Shown here piece by piece: positions 56,300-64,000 of a stretch of 64,000 nucleotides of DNA. A program made the position numbers and the translations under genes. Source of the stretch: Pantoea sp. A4 (GTDB taxonomy: Bacteria; Pseudomonadota; Gammaproteobacteria; Enterobacterales; Enterobacteriaceae); NCBI RefSeq assembly GCF_000295955.2, contig NZ_ALXE01000070.1:59587-123586 (forward strand). Direction: 5' to 3'. The notes under the pieces are model-generated. The model ran no database searches and had not been told where the DNA came from. It worked only from the letters and a program-made list of their open reading frames with translations. How positions within the stretch are numbered: the first letter of the stretch is position 1; every line of letters starts with the position of its first letter.

Positions 56300-57073
56300 A
56301 TGCAACGTGAGATCTCAAGCGTAGACGCTGGATGGTGGGTTGTCAGCCAGGAAAACAAACTTTGGCTGCCGCAAGGAGAGCTGCCGCAGGGGCCTGCAAG
56401 TGCATTCAATTTAGTGGGAAGCCTTGGCATGCCTATTGGCGAGTGGCAAGGCGAAACGGTATGGCTGGTGTGTGAATCCCGCCCCGACAATATGGCTTCA
56501 GCACGTCAGTTGATCAATGAAGATGTGAAGCTGTTTCAGTTGGCGGGCCGCGGGGTACAGCTGGCGGAGTTTTATCGTTCGCATCGCTGGTGTGGCTACT
56601 GCGGCCATGAAATGCATCATAGTAAGCGTGAGTTTGCCTGCCTGTGTAGTCACTGCCGTGAACGCTATTACCCACAGATCGCACCTTGTGTGATTGTGGC
56701 TATCCGGCGTGGAGATGAAATCCTGTTAGCCAATCACACTAACCATCGTAACAATGTTTATACCGTGCTGGCGGGCTTTGTCGAGGTGGGTGAGACGCTG
56801 GAACAAGCGGTGGCGCGCGAAGTGATGGAAGAGAGCAATGTGCAGGTAAAAAACGTGCGCTATGTGACCTCTCAGCCCTGGCCGTTCCCTCAATCACTGA
56901 TGACGGCGTTTATGGCTGAATATGCCGGCGGCGATCTCAAAATTGATGGTAAAGAGCTACAGGATGCGGGCTGGTATCGCTTTGACCAACTGCCTCAGCT
57001 ACCTCCGCCAGGCACGGTTGCTCGCCGATTGATTGAAGATACTGTCGCCATCTGCCGCGCCGAGAGTTCATGA
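56300..57073 (+). CDS. nudC: NAD-capped RNA hydrolase NudC
   Basis: Nudix enzyme that removes NAD caps from RNA and hydrolyses NADH. 257 residues. A four-cysteine zinc site (CGYCGHE...CSHCRERYYPQ) lies near residue 98 and the Nudix box (GFVEVGETLEQAVAREVMEE) near 157-176, followed by the SQPWPFPQS motif. ATG 56300 has AAGGA eleven bases upstream; ATG 56288 is too close to that site. Confidence 0.95.
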   Translation: MQREISSVDAGWWVVSQENKLWLPQGELPQGPASAFNLVGSLGMPIGEWQGETVWLVCESRPDNMASARQLINEDVKLFQLAGRGVQLAEFYRSHRWCGYCGHEMHHSKREFACLCSHCRERYYPQIAPCVIVAIRRGDEILLANHTNHRNNVYTVLAGFVEVGETLEQAVAREVMEESNVQVKNVRYVTSQPWPFPQSLMTAFMAEYAGGDLKIDGKELQDAGWYRFDQLPQLPPPGTVARRLIEDTVAICRAESS

Positions 57074-57113
57074 AAATGCTACACTGCGCGTCTGAGACAG
57101 AGAGAGCCCAAAA

Positions 57114-58181
57114 ATGAGTGAACTGAAGAACGATCGTTATCTGCGTGCCCTGTTACGTCAGCCGGTGGACACCACCCCAGTATGGATGATGCGACAAGCA
57201 GGCCGCTATTTACCGGAATACAAAGCCACCCGCGCTGAAGCCGGTGATTTTATGTCGCTGTGCAAAAATGCTGAACTGGCCTGTGAGGTGACGCTGCAAC
57301 CGCTGCGCCGCTTCCCACTGGATGCGGCAATCCTCTTCAGTGATATTCTCACCGTACCCGATGCCATGGGTCTGGGCCTCTATTTTGAAACGGGTGAAGG
57401 CCCACGCTTTGAGCGCCCAATTACTTGCCGCGCCGATGTTGACCGCCTCCCGGTCCCCGATCCTGAGCAGGAACTGGGCTATGTGATGAATGCTGTGCGC
57501 ACGATCCGCCGTAATCTGAAAGGCGAAGTGCCACTGATTGGTTTCTCCGGTAGCCCGTGGACTTTGGCCACTTATATGGTTGAAGGCGGCAGCAGCAAAG
57601 CATTCACGAAAATCAAAAAGATGATGTTTGCTGAGCCCGCAACGCTGCATGCGCTGCTGGATAAACTGGCTGACAGCGTCATTCTGTACCTCAATGCCCA
57701 GATCCGTGCTGGCGCGCAGTCAGTCATGATTTTTGATACCTGGGGCGGCGTGCTGTCAGGCCGTGATTACCGCGAATTCTCGCTGTACTACATGCATAAA
57801 ATCGTCGACAGCTTGCTGCATGAAAATGACGGTCGCCGTGTACCTGTTACGTTGTTCACTAAAGGTGGCGGACAGTGGCTGGAAGCGATGGCGGATACCG
57901 GCTGTGATGCATTAGGCCTGGACTGGACAACGGATATGGCCGATGCTCGCCGTCGCGTAGGCCACCGTGTGGCGCTGCAAGGCAACATGGACCCTTCAAT
58001 GTTGTATGCTCCACCGGCACGTATCGAAGAAGAGGTTGCCACTATTCTTGCAGGCTTCGGCAGCGGGGAAGGGCATGTGTTCAACCTCGGACACGGCATT
58101 CATCTTGATGTGCCGCCGGAAAATGCCGGTGTGTTCATTGAGGCAGTGCATCGTTTGTCTAAGCCTTATCATCAGGCATAA
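57114..58181 (+). CDS. hemE: Uroporphyrinogen decarboxylase
   Basis: Converts uroporphyrinogen III to coproporphyrinogen III in haem synthesis. 355 residues; signature PVWMMRQAGRYLPEY near residue 22 with the substrate-binding arginine, ILFSDIL with the catalytic Asp, and GFSGSPWTLATYMVEG. AGAGAGAGCCC before the ATG; nfi begins two bases after the stop codon. Confidence 0.97.
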   Translation: MSELKNDRYLRALLRQPVDTTPVWMMRQAGRYLPEYKATRAEAGDFMSLCKNAELACEVTLQPLRRFPLDAAILFSDILTVPDAMGLGLYFETGEGPRFERPITCRADVDRLPVPDPEQELGYVMNAVRTIRRNLKGEVPLIGFSGSPWTLATYMVEGGSSKAFTKIKKMMFAEPATLHALLDKLADSVILYLNAQIRAGAQSVMIFDTWGGVLSGRDYREFSLYYMHKIVDSLLHENDGRRVPVTLFTKGGGQWLEAMADTGCDALGLDWTTDMADARRRVGHRVALQGNMDPSMLYAPPARIEEEVATILAGFGSGEGHVFNLGHGIHLDVPPENAGVFIEAVHRLSKPYHQA

Positions 58182-58183
58182 AC

Positions 58184-58852
58184 GTGGATATCGCTGCCTT
58201 GCGAGCTGAGCAGATGCGTTGCGCTGCTCAGGTAGTACGGGAAGATGACTTTGACGTGCTGCCTCCACGCTGGATCGGTGGGGCTGATGTCGGTTTTGAG
58301 CAGGGCGGCGAAATTACACGTGCAGCGTTGGTTATTTTAGAATATCCCTCGCTGCGGCTGGTTGAGTATCAGGTGGCACGTATTGCCACCACCCTGCCAT
58401 ACATCCCTGGCTTTCTTTCCTTCCGTGAATATCCCGCATTATTAGCCGCATGGTCTCAGCTACAGCAGAAGCCCGACCTCCTTTTTGTGGATGGTCATGG
58501 CATTGCGCATCCACGGCGGCTCGGTGTTGCAGCGCATTTTGGCTTGATGGTGGATGTGCCCACCATTGGTGTTGCTAAAAAGCGGCTATGTGGCCGCTGC
58601 GATGAGCTGGAATCAACAGTCGGGGCTTGTGTTCCACTGCATGATAAAGGCGAACAGATAGGCTGGGTGTGGCGCAGCAAAGCCCGCTGCAACCCTTTGT
58701 TTATCTCGACGGGGCATCGGGTCAGCCAAAATAGTGCGCTTTACTGGACACAAAATGTCACCCAAGGTTATCGTCTTCCGGAACCTACCCGCTGGGCAGA
58801 TGCTGTCGCCTCGCAACGTCCTGCATTTCAACGCTGGCAACACGCGCTTTAA
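58184..58852 (+). CDS. nfi: Endonuclease V
   Basis: Cleaves the second phosphodiester bond 3' of deoxyinosine and other deaminated bases. 222 residues from GTG 58184. Catalytic motifs GADVGFE near residue 32, LSFREYPALLAAW and FVDGHGIAHPRRLG near 107 are intact. Follows hemE almost without a gap, as in E. coli. Confidence 0.95.
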   Translation: MDIAALRAEQMRCAAQVVREDDFDVLPPRWIGGADVGFEQGGEITRAALVILEYPSLRLVEYQVARIATTLPYIPGFLSFREYPALLAAWSQLQQKPDLLFVDGHGIAHPRRLGVAAHFGLMVDVPTIGVAKKRLCGRCDELESTVGACVPLHDKGEQIGWVWRSKARCNPLFISTGHRVSQNSALYWTQNVTQGYRLPEPTRWADAVASQRPAFQRWQHAL

Positions 58853-58903
58853 CGCAGGCTTTGCGGTACACTGCCGCCAGAGAAATAGTGAAGAGCATTC
58901 GCC

Positions 58904-59494
58904 ATGTTACAAAACCCTGTTCATTTACGCCTTGCAAAGCTGGAAAGCTGGCAACATATGACTTTTATGGCTTGCCTGTGCGAGCGCATGTTCCCTAATT
59001 ACTGGGCTTTTTGTCAGCAAACGAAATTCGCTGACCCGGCACTTTATCGCCGCATCCTCGATTTAATCTGGGAATCGCTGACGGTCAAAGATGCCAAAAT
59101 TAATTTTGATAGCCAGCTTGAGAAGCTGGAGTCAGCCATCCCTGATGGTGATGATTTTGATGTGTACGGTGTCTACCCAGCCATTGATGCTTGTGTCGCA
59201 TTGAGTGAATTAGTTCATGCGCAGCTCAGCGGTGAAACCCTGGAGCATGCCATTGAGGTCAGCCGGACGTCAGTTACCACTGTCGCTATCCTGGAAATGA
59301 CGCAGGCTGGGCGCGAAATGAGCGATGAAGAGCTGCGGGAAAACCAGGCTGTTATCGACGAATGGGACCAGCAATGGGAGATTTTCCGCCTGCTCGCAGA
59401 GTGCGAAGAACGCGACCTGGAATTGATTAAAGGGTTACGTTCAGACCTGCGAGAAGATGGAATCAGTAACATCGGTATAAATTTCCACCAGTAA
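58904..59494 (+). CDS. yjaG: YjaG, DUF416 protein
   Basis: A 196-residue DUF416 protein that matches E. coli YjaG from MLQNPVHLRLAKLE to ISNIGINFHQ. It is acidic and helical. Function is not established. It lies between nfi and hupA, the conserved context. Confidence 0.92.
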   Translation: MLQNPVHLRLAKLESWQHMTFMACLCERMFPNYWAFCQQTKFADPALYRRILDLIWESLTVKDAKINFDSQLEKLESAIPDGDDFDVYGVYPAIDACVALSELVHAQLSGETLEHAIEVSRTSVTTVAILEMTQAGREMSDEELRENQAVIDEWDQQWEIFRLLAECEERDLELIKGLRSDLREDGISNIGINFHQ

Positions 59495-59682
59495 GGCGAG
59501 AAAACGTGACTTCAGGCCCGAATTACCGCGCCTGGAGGCTTCACATTGGCCCCCTGTCTGGTCTACATTTGGGGGGCTGAAAATTGTGGCTATCGGTGCG
59601 TGCAGGCTGAAGGGTGCCAGAATATGGCGTTTCACTCGCACTCGTTGCTTAGCAAGCGATAAATACACTTTAAGGATAACAT

Positions 59683-59955
59683 ATGAACAAGACTCAACTG
59701 ATTGATGTGATCGCGGAAAAAGCGGACCTGTCAAAAACCCAGGCTAAAGCAGCACTGGAATCAACTCTGGCTGCGATCACTGAGTCTCTTAAAGAGGGTG
59801 ATGCTGTACAACTGGTTGGTTTTGGTACTTTTAAAGTGAACCACCGCGCTGAGCGTACCGGTCGCAACCCGCAGACTGGTAAAGAGATCAAAATCGCAGC
59901 GGCTAACGTACCAGCATTCGTTTCAGGTAAAGCCCTGAAAGACGCTGTTAAATAA
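59683..59955 (+). CDS. hupA: DNA-binding protein HU-alpha
   Basis: Nucleoid-associated protein, 90 residues. Starts MNKTQLIDVIAEKADLSK; the DNA-bending arm carries RTGRNPQTGKEIKIAAANVP near residue 58. The Lys/Glu pattern fits the alpha rather than beta chain, as does the position next to yjaG. A 188-bp upstream region probably holds its promoters. Confidence 0.97.
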   Translation: MNKTQLIDVIAEKADLSKTQAKAALESTLAAITESLKEGDAVQLVGFGTFKVNHRAERTGRNPQTGKEIKIAAANVPAFVSGKALKDAVK

Positions 59956-59982
59956 GCCACCCGCTGGGTTAGGTTATTTATG

Positions 59983-60006
59983 GGGGCGGTTTTCGCCCCT
60001 TTTGTA
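59983..60006 (+). terminator. Terminator after hupA
   Basis: GGGGCG (59983-59988) pairs with CGCCCC (59994-59999) around GTTTT, followed by TTTTGTATTTT. Confidence 0.85.
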
Positions 60007-60021
60007 TTTTAAGGGGCTGCT

Positions 60022-60699
60022 ATGCTAACTCGAGCAACTCAGCGCTATTTTCCCCTGCTTTTCTCCTTGTTACTCACGGCTTGTAGTTCTCACCAGAAAA
60101 TACCCCCCTTTACCGCTAGCGGATATTTAGCCGATCGTGGAACCGTGCGTATCTGGCGCCTGAACGATGGCGACCAAAGTATTCATTTGCGCGCCGTCTA
60201 TACACCGTTTACCGGTGATAGTCGTGAAGTGACCGATTATAGCTGGCACGACAATCAACTCGTCAGCTTACGCAAAACGCTAAATGGCAAACAGCCTGAC
60301 GACGTGACTCTCCGTTTTGATCATGCTGGCGCCCTGAGCTTTATGCAGCGTCAGCTTGCTGGGCGGCGCGAAGCGGTGAGTCCGGAAAGTGTCGAGCTCT
60401 ATAAGTTTGATGCCGATCGCCTGTTAAAAGCGAGCAACGCGTTGCTAAACGGTCAGGTATGGTTAAAACAAGGGCACTGGCTCGGTGATGGGCAAGTCCG
60501 GAGCTGTGAAGGTCAAATCATTAGCCCGGCATTCACGGACAGCGATCGCCGTTACGTGTTGCAGCAGCAGGCTCGGTTGCAAACCCCCTTGATGGTCGCA
60601 TGGCTGGAAGCGCCTCAAGGCGTACAATTAGTTTGGTATAGCGCTCAGGATGAGTGTAGCTGGCAACCGACGGCAGAAGATCTTGCGAAGAATGAATGA
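60022..60699 (+). CDS. yjaH: YjaH, DUF1481 lipoprotein
   Basis: A 225-residue protein with a lipoprotein signal: hydrophobic LLFSLLLTACSS with the lipobox Cys near residue 21, so probably outer-membrane anchored. It corresponds to E. coli YjaH (DUF1481), function unknown. It follows hupA, as in E. coli; the zraPSR genes that come next in E. coli are absent, and purD follows convergently across a TGGCCC/GGGCCA hairpin at 60722-60743. Confidence 0.85.
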   Translation: MLTRATQRYFPLLFSLLLTACSSHQKIPPFTASGYLADRGTVRIWRLNDGDQSIHLRAVYTPFTGDSREVTDYSWHDNQLVSLRKTLNGKQPDDVTLRFDHAGALSFMQRQLAGRREAVSPESVELYKFDADRLLKASNALLNGQVWLKQGHWLGDGQVRSCEGQIISPAFTDSDRRYVLQQQARLQTPLMVAWLEAPQGVQLVWYSAQDECSWQPTAEDLAKNE

Positions 60700-60750
60700 T
60701 GTCAGGGCAGAAGAGAGAAACTGGCCCAGCGATTGCCGGGCCAAGTGATA

Positions 60751-62031
60751 TTACTTGCGGTTAATTGCGCGATAGCCAATATCACGACGGCAGAAGCTGC
60801 CCTGCCATGAAATGTTCTGCGCCAGAGCGTAGGCATTTTTCTGCGCTGCAGCGACATCTTCGCCGAGAGCAGTTACGCACAACACGCGACCACCGCTGGT
60901 CACCACGTTGTTATCCTGCATTTTGGTGCCGGCATGGAATACCTTACCCTCCGCGGATTCACCTTCAGGCAGACCATTGATGACGTCACCCGTCGAGTAA
61001 TCACCAGGATAACCACCCGCAGCAAGTACGACTCCCAGTGAAGGACGTGGATCCCACTGCGAATCTTTTTGATCCAGCGTACCATCACAGCCCGCCAGGC
61101 ATAATTCGACCAGATCGGATTGCAGACGCAGCATGATTGGCTGAGTTTCTGGATCTCCGAAGCGGCAGTTAAACTCAATCACCTTAGGCTGGCCTGACTT
61201 ATCGATCATCAGACCGGCATACAGGAAACCAGTGTAGGTATTACCTTCCGCTTTCATGCCGTTAACCGTTGGCCAGATGATCTGATCCATCACGCGCTGA
61301 TGGATCTCATCGGTAACCACCGGAGCTGGTGAGTAAGCACCCATACCGCCAGTATTTGGACCGGTATCGCCATCACCTACGCGTTTATGGTCTTGGCTGG
61401 TCGCCATTGGCAGCACATTGTCGCCATCGACCATAACAATAAAGCTGGCTTCTTCGCCATCGAGGAACTCTTCGATAACAATACGGTGGCCTGCGTCACC
61501 AAACGCATTCCCTGCCAGCATGTCCTGCACGGCATCTTCAGCTTCTTGTAGCGTCATGGCAACGATCACGCCTTTACCAGCCGCAAGACCATCCGCTTTA
61601 ATGACAATCGGTGCGCCTTTCTCGCGCAGGTAAGCCAGCGCAGGTTCGACTTCGGTAAAATTCTGGTATTCCGCCGTTGGGATCTGCTGGCGTGCCAGGA
61701 AATCTTTGGTAAAAGCTTTGGAGCCTTCCAGCTGGGCTGCTGCCTGAGTTGGGCCAAAAATTTTCAGACCCGCAGCGCGGAAGGTATCAACCACACCAAT
61801 CACCAGCGGCGCTTCCGGGCCAACGATTGTCAGATCGATATTTTCGCGCTGGGCGAAAGCTAACAGGGCAGGAACATCGGTCGCGCTGATCGCAACGTTT
61901 TCCAGCGCCGGTTCCAGTGCTGTACCCGCATTACCTGGTGCAACAAAGACTTTCTCGGCCAGTGGCGACTGTGCTGCTTTCCATGCCAGCGCGTGCTCAC
62001 GTCCACCATTACCAATGACTAAAATTTTCAT
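60751..62031 (-). CDS. purD: Phosphoribosylamine-glycine ligase
   Basis: ATP-grasp enzyme making glycinamide ribonucleotide, the second step of purine synthesis. 426 residues (E. coli 429), starting MKILVIGNGGREHALAWK; IVIKADGLAAGKGVIVA (ATP binding) and EFNCRFGDPETQP near residue 285 are family signatures. It is 19 bp after purH on the same strand, so purHD is one operon. Confidence 0.97.
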   Translation of the reverse strand: MKILVIGNGGREHALAWKAAQSPLAEKVFVAPGNAGTALEPALENVAISATDVPALLAFAQRENIDLTIVGPEAPLVIGVVDTFRAAGLKIFGPTQAAAQLEGSKAFTKDFLARQQIPTAEYQNFTEVEPALAYLREKGAPIVIKADGLAAGKGVIVAMTLQEAEDAVQDMLAGNAFGDAGHRIVIEEFLDGEEASFIVMVDGDNVLPMATSQDHKRVGDGDTGPNTGGMGAYSPAPVVTDEIHQRVMDQIIWPTVNGMKAEGNTYTGFLYAGLMIDKSGQPKVIEFNCRFGDPETQPIMLRLQSDLVELCLAGCDGTLDQKDSQWDPRPSLGVVLAAGGYPGDYSTGDVINGLPEGESAEGKVFHAGTKMQDNNVVTSGGRVLCVTALGEDVAAAQKNAYALAQNISWQGSFCRRDIGYRAINRK

Positions 62032-62050
62032 CTTAAGTGGCTCCAGAGGA

Positions 62051-63640
62051 TTAATGGCGGAAATGGCGCATGTCGGTGAAGATCATGGCAATACCGTGTT
62101 CATTTGCAGCCGCGATCACTTCTTCATCACGAATAGAACCACCTGGCTGAATAACGCAGGTCACGCCAACCGCTGCCGCAGCATCAATACCATCACGGAA
62201 CGGGAAGAAAGCATCTGAAGCCATTGCTGAGCCTTTCACTTCCAGACCTTCATCACCGGCTTTAATACCTGCAATTTTAGCGGAGTAAACGCGGCTCATC
62301 TGGCCTGCACCTATACCGATGGTCATGTTGTCACGGGCATAGACGATGGCGTTGGACTTCACGAATTTAGCCACTTTCCAGCAGAACAGCGCATCACGCA
62401 GTTCCTGCTCGGTTGGCTGGCGCTGGCTTACTACGCGCAGTTGGCTGGCATCAACCATGCCCAAATCGCGGTCCTGTACTAACAAGCCGCCATTTACACG
62501 TTTGAAATCCAGACCGCTGATGCGGTTCTGCCATTTGCCACAAATCAGTACGCGCACGTTCTGTTTGCTTGCAGTGACTTTCAGTGCAGCTTCACTCGCG
62601 GAAGGGGCAATGATCACCTCAACAAACTGGCGGCTAACGATGGCCTGAGCAGTGGCTTCGTCCAGTTCTTCATTAAAAGCAATGATGCCGCCGAAAGCAG
62701 ACGTTGGATCGGTTTTGTAAGCACGCTCGTAAGCTTCCAGAATAGAATCGCCAACGGCTACGCCACAAGGGTTGGCATGCTTAACGATAACGCAAGCTGG
62801 CTGGGTGAACTCTTTCACGCACTCAAGCGCGGCATCGGTATCTGCGATGTTGTTGTAAGAGAGTGCTTTACCCTGCACTTGCTGTGCAGTAGCCACTGAA
62901 GCTTCAGCAACATTCTCTTCTATATAGAAGGCAGCATCCTGATGGCTGTTTTCACCGTAACGCATATCCTGCTTCTTAATGAAGTTCAGGTTCAGCGTAC
63001 GTGGGAAGCGGCCAGCAGGTTCTTTGCTTTCGCTATGGTATGCAGGTACCAGGCTACCGAAGTAGTTAGCAATCATGCTGTCATAGGCGGCGGTGTGTTC
63101 GAAGGCTTTGATCGCCAGGTCGAAACGGGTTTCCAGCGTCAACGAATTTTCGTTGGCATCCAGCTCCGCAATAATTGTCTCGTAATCGCTGCTCTTCACG
63201 ACAATGGCAACGTCTTTATGGTTCTTCGCTGCTGAGCGCACCATCGTTGGGCCACCGATATCGATATTTTCTACCGCATCTTCCAGTGAGCACCCTTCAC
63301 GAGCCACAGTCTGTGCAAATGGATAAAGGTTTACGACCACCATGTCGATTGGGCTGATAGCGTGCTGTGCCATGATGGCATCATCTTGACCGCGGCGGCC
63401 AAGAATACCGCCATGCACTTTAGGGTGCAGAGTCTTGACGCGTCCATCCATCATTTCCGGGAAGCCGGTGTAGTCAGAAACTTCAGTGACGGGCAGGCCG
63501 GCATCAGCCAGCAAGCGTGCAGTACCGCCAGTGGAGAGCAGCTCAACACCACGGTTAGAGAGTGCCTGAGCAAATTCGAGGATGCCTGCTTTATCTGAGA
63601 CACTCAGAAGAGCACGGCGTACAGGACGACGTTGTTGCAT
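62051..63640 (-). CDS. purH: Bifunctional AICAR transformylase / IMP cyclohydrolase
   Basis: Carries out the last two steps of IMP synthesis. 529 residues: N-terminal MGS-like cyclohydrolase domain (~1-200; ALLSVSDKAGILEFAQAL, TEVSDYTGFPEMMDGRVKTL) and C-terminal transformylase (~205-529) with ACVIVKHANPCGVAVG and the end segment GVTCVIQPGGSIRD. GGGATATAACCACC precedes the ATG. First gene of purHD, under a PurR box. Confidence 0.98.
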   Translation of the reverse strand: MQQRRPVRRALLSVSDKAGILEFAQALSNRGVELLSTGGTARLLADAGLPVTEVSDYTGFPEMMDGRVKTLHPKVHGGILGRRGQDDAIMAQHAISPIDMVVVNLYPFAQTVAREGCSLEDAVENIDIGGPTMVRSAAKNHKDVAIVVKSSDYETIIAELDANENSLTLETRFDLAIKAFEHTAAYDSMIANYFGSLVPAYHSESKEPAGRFPRTLNLNFIKKQDMRYGENSHQDAAFYIEENVAEASVATAQQVQGKALSYNNIADTDAALECVKEFTQPACVIVKHANPCGVAVGDSILEAYERAYKTDPTSAFGGIIAFNEELDEATAQAIVSRQFVEVIIAPSASEAALKVTASKQNVRVLICGKWQNRISGLDFKRVNGGLLVQDRDLGMVDASQLRVVSQRQPTEQELRDALFCWKVAKFVKSNAIVYARDNMTIGIGAGQMSRVYSAKIAGIKAGDEGLEVKGSAMASDAFFPFRDGIDAAAAVGVTCVIQPGGSIRDEEVIAAANEHGIAMIFTDMRHFRH

Positions 63641-63737
63641 GGTGGTTATATCCCTTGGCTTTGTTTCGCATAAATAAGAGCGTTACATCAAGCTTAGCTC
63701 TCTTCTATATAGAGAAAAGATACCTGCTTCAGGTAAC

Positions 63738-63793
63738 GCCCCAAAAAAGGGGCATCCTTACGTCGCGGGGCATTGTAGCGAAAACGTTTGCGT
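63738..63793 (-). promoter_or_regulatory. purHD promoter with PurR operator and leader hairpin
   Basis: Minus strand: ACGCAAACGTTTTCGC (63778-63793) fits the PurR consensus in all but the last base. TACAAT (63772-63777) abuts it as the -10, so repressor and polymerase would compete. A short GCCCC/GGGGC hairpin (63738-63742 with 63749-63753) lies in the leader. E. coli purHD has the same arrangement of box and -10. Confidence 0.85.
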
Positions 63794-63887
63794 GTTGCTC
63801 GTCTAAATTCATATTGCAAGACGAATGTGGATAAGTTTGTGTGTAACTACGTATAAGCACGGCTTTTGCTGTGGAATGCATCGAACG

Positions 63888-63949
63888 GTATTTTTTTATG
63901 AAATTAGCCCTTGTCAGCCCGGAAGAACTGCCTATAATGCGCAACCACT
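63888..63949 (+). promoter_or_regulatory. Ribosomal RNA operon P1 promoter
   Basis: An AT-rich UP-element-like stretch (63888-63908, TATTTTTTTATGAAATTA), TTGTCA (63911-63916), the typical suboptimal 16-bp spacer and TATAAT (63933-63938), then GCGC discriminator and ACCACTGA start region. This matches rrn P1 promoters of enterobacteria. E. coli rrnE lies upstream of purH in the same way. P2 and the 16S gene are beyond 64000. Confidence 0.92.
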
Positions 63950-64000
63950 GAGACGGCAAAGCGGAAACGCAAACGACTCAGCAGGGAGTGAAGTGATTCA

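Noticed and set aside
63950..64000. Start of 16S rRNA gene
   Set aside because: Only the P1 promoter and initial leader are inside the window; no 16S 5' sequence is reached.

Overview
The window is a chromosomal segment of a member of the Enterobacterales. Almost every protein is a near-identical orthologue of an Escherichia coli housekeeping protein (Crp, RpoB, RpoC, EF-G, EF-Tu, ribosomal proteins), and long blocks keep the E. coli gene order. Differences in what sits between those blocks (no nirBDC-cysG, no fic, a codA next to trpS, a DUF4225/Hcp pair next to slyX) point away from Escherichia and towards the Erwiniaceae (Pantoea/Erwinia). That family assignment is inference from gene content, not a sequence search.

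Layout. 1-15180 corresponds to the E. coli 74-76 min region: end of damX, dam-rpe-gph-trpS, then codA, tsgA, ppiA, pabA, argD, yhfK, crp, yhfA, prkB, yheU-yheT. 15220-19447 is an insertion relative to E. coli: a LysE-type exporter and a complete tauABCD taurine/sulfonate operon. 19495-24960 returns to the conserved order: yheS, kefG-kefB, yheV, slyD. 25333-30462 is a composite accessory island between slyD and slyX. It holds a GtrB/GtrA-like glycosyltransferase and flippase pair with a DUF2142 membrane protein, then an AT-rich stretch with two small membrane proteins, a DUF4225 protein and a type VI secretion hcp gene broken by an in-frame amber codon. 30517-33904 holds slyX, fkpA, yheO, tusDCB.

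34030-50762 is the translation/transcription core: rpsL-rpsG-fusA-tuf followed directly by secE-nusG-rplKAJL-rpoBC. In E. coli these two halves lie about 15 map minutes apart and each ends or begins with its own tuf gene. Here they are fused at one tuf gene, as expected from recombination between tufA and tufB across the replication origin. 50820-64000 continues the E. coli 90 min order: thiC-thiE, rsd, nudC, hemE, nfi, yjaG, hupA, yjaH, purHD, and the P1 promoter of a ribosomal RNA operon whose 16S gene lies beyond the window. Two departures stand out there: thiFSGH is absent downstream of thiE, and a DUF1127/MocR-type divergent pair occupies that place.

Many control sites can be read directly: the str, L11, L10 and rrn P1 promoters, the L10 leader and rplL-rpoB attenuator, a TPP riboswitch before thiC, a 32-bp CRP palindrome before ppiA, an ARG box before argD, a PurR box before purH, a sigma-E-like promoter before fkpA and a 12-bp inverted repeat before the MocR gene. 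No tRNA, CRISPR array, transposase or integrase gene was found. The most notable observations are the str/rpoBC fusion at tuf, the amber-interrupted hcp with its DUF4225 neighbours, and the shortened thiamine operon.
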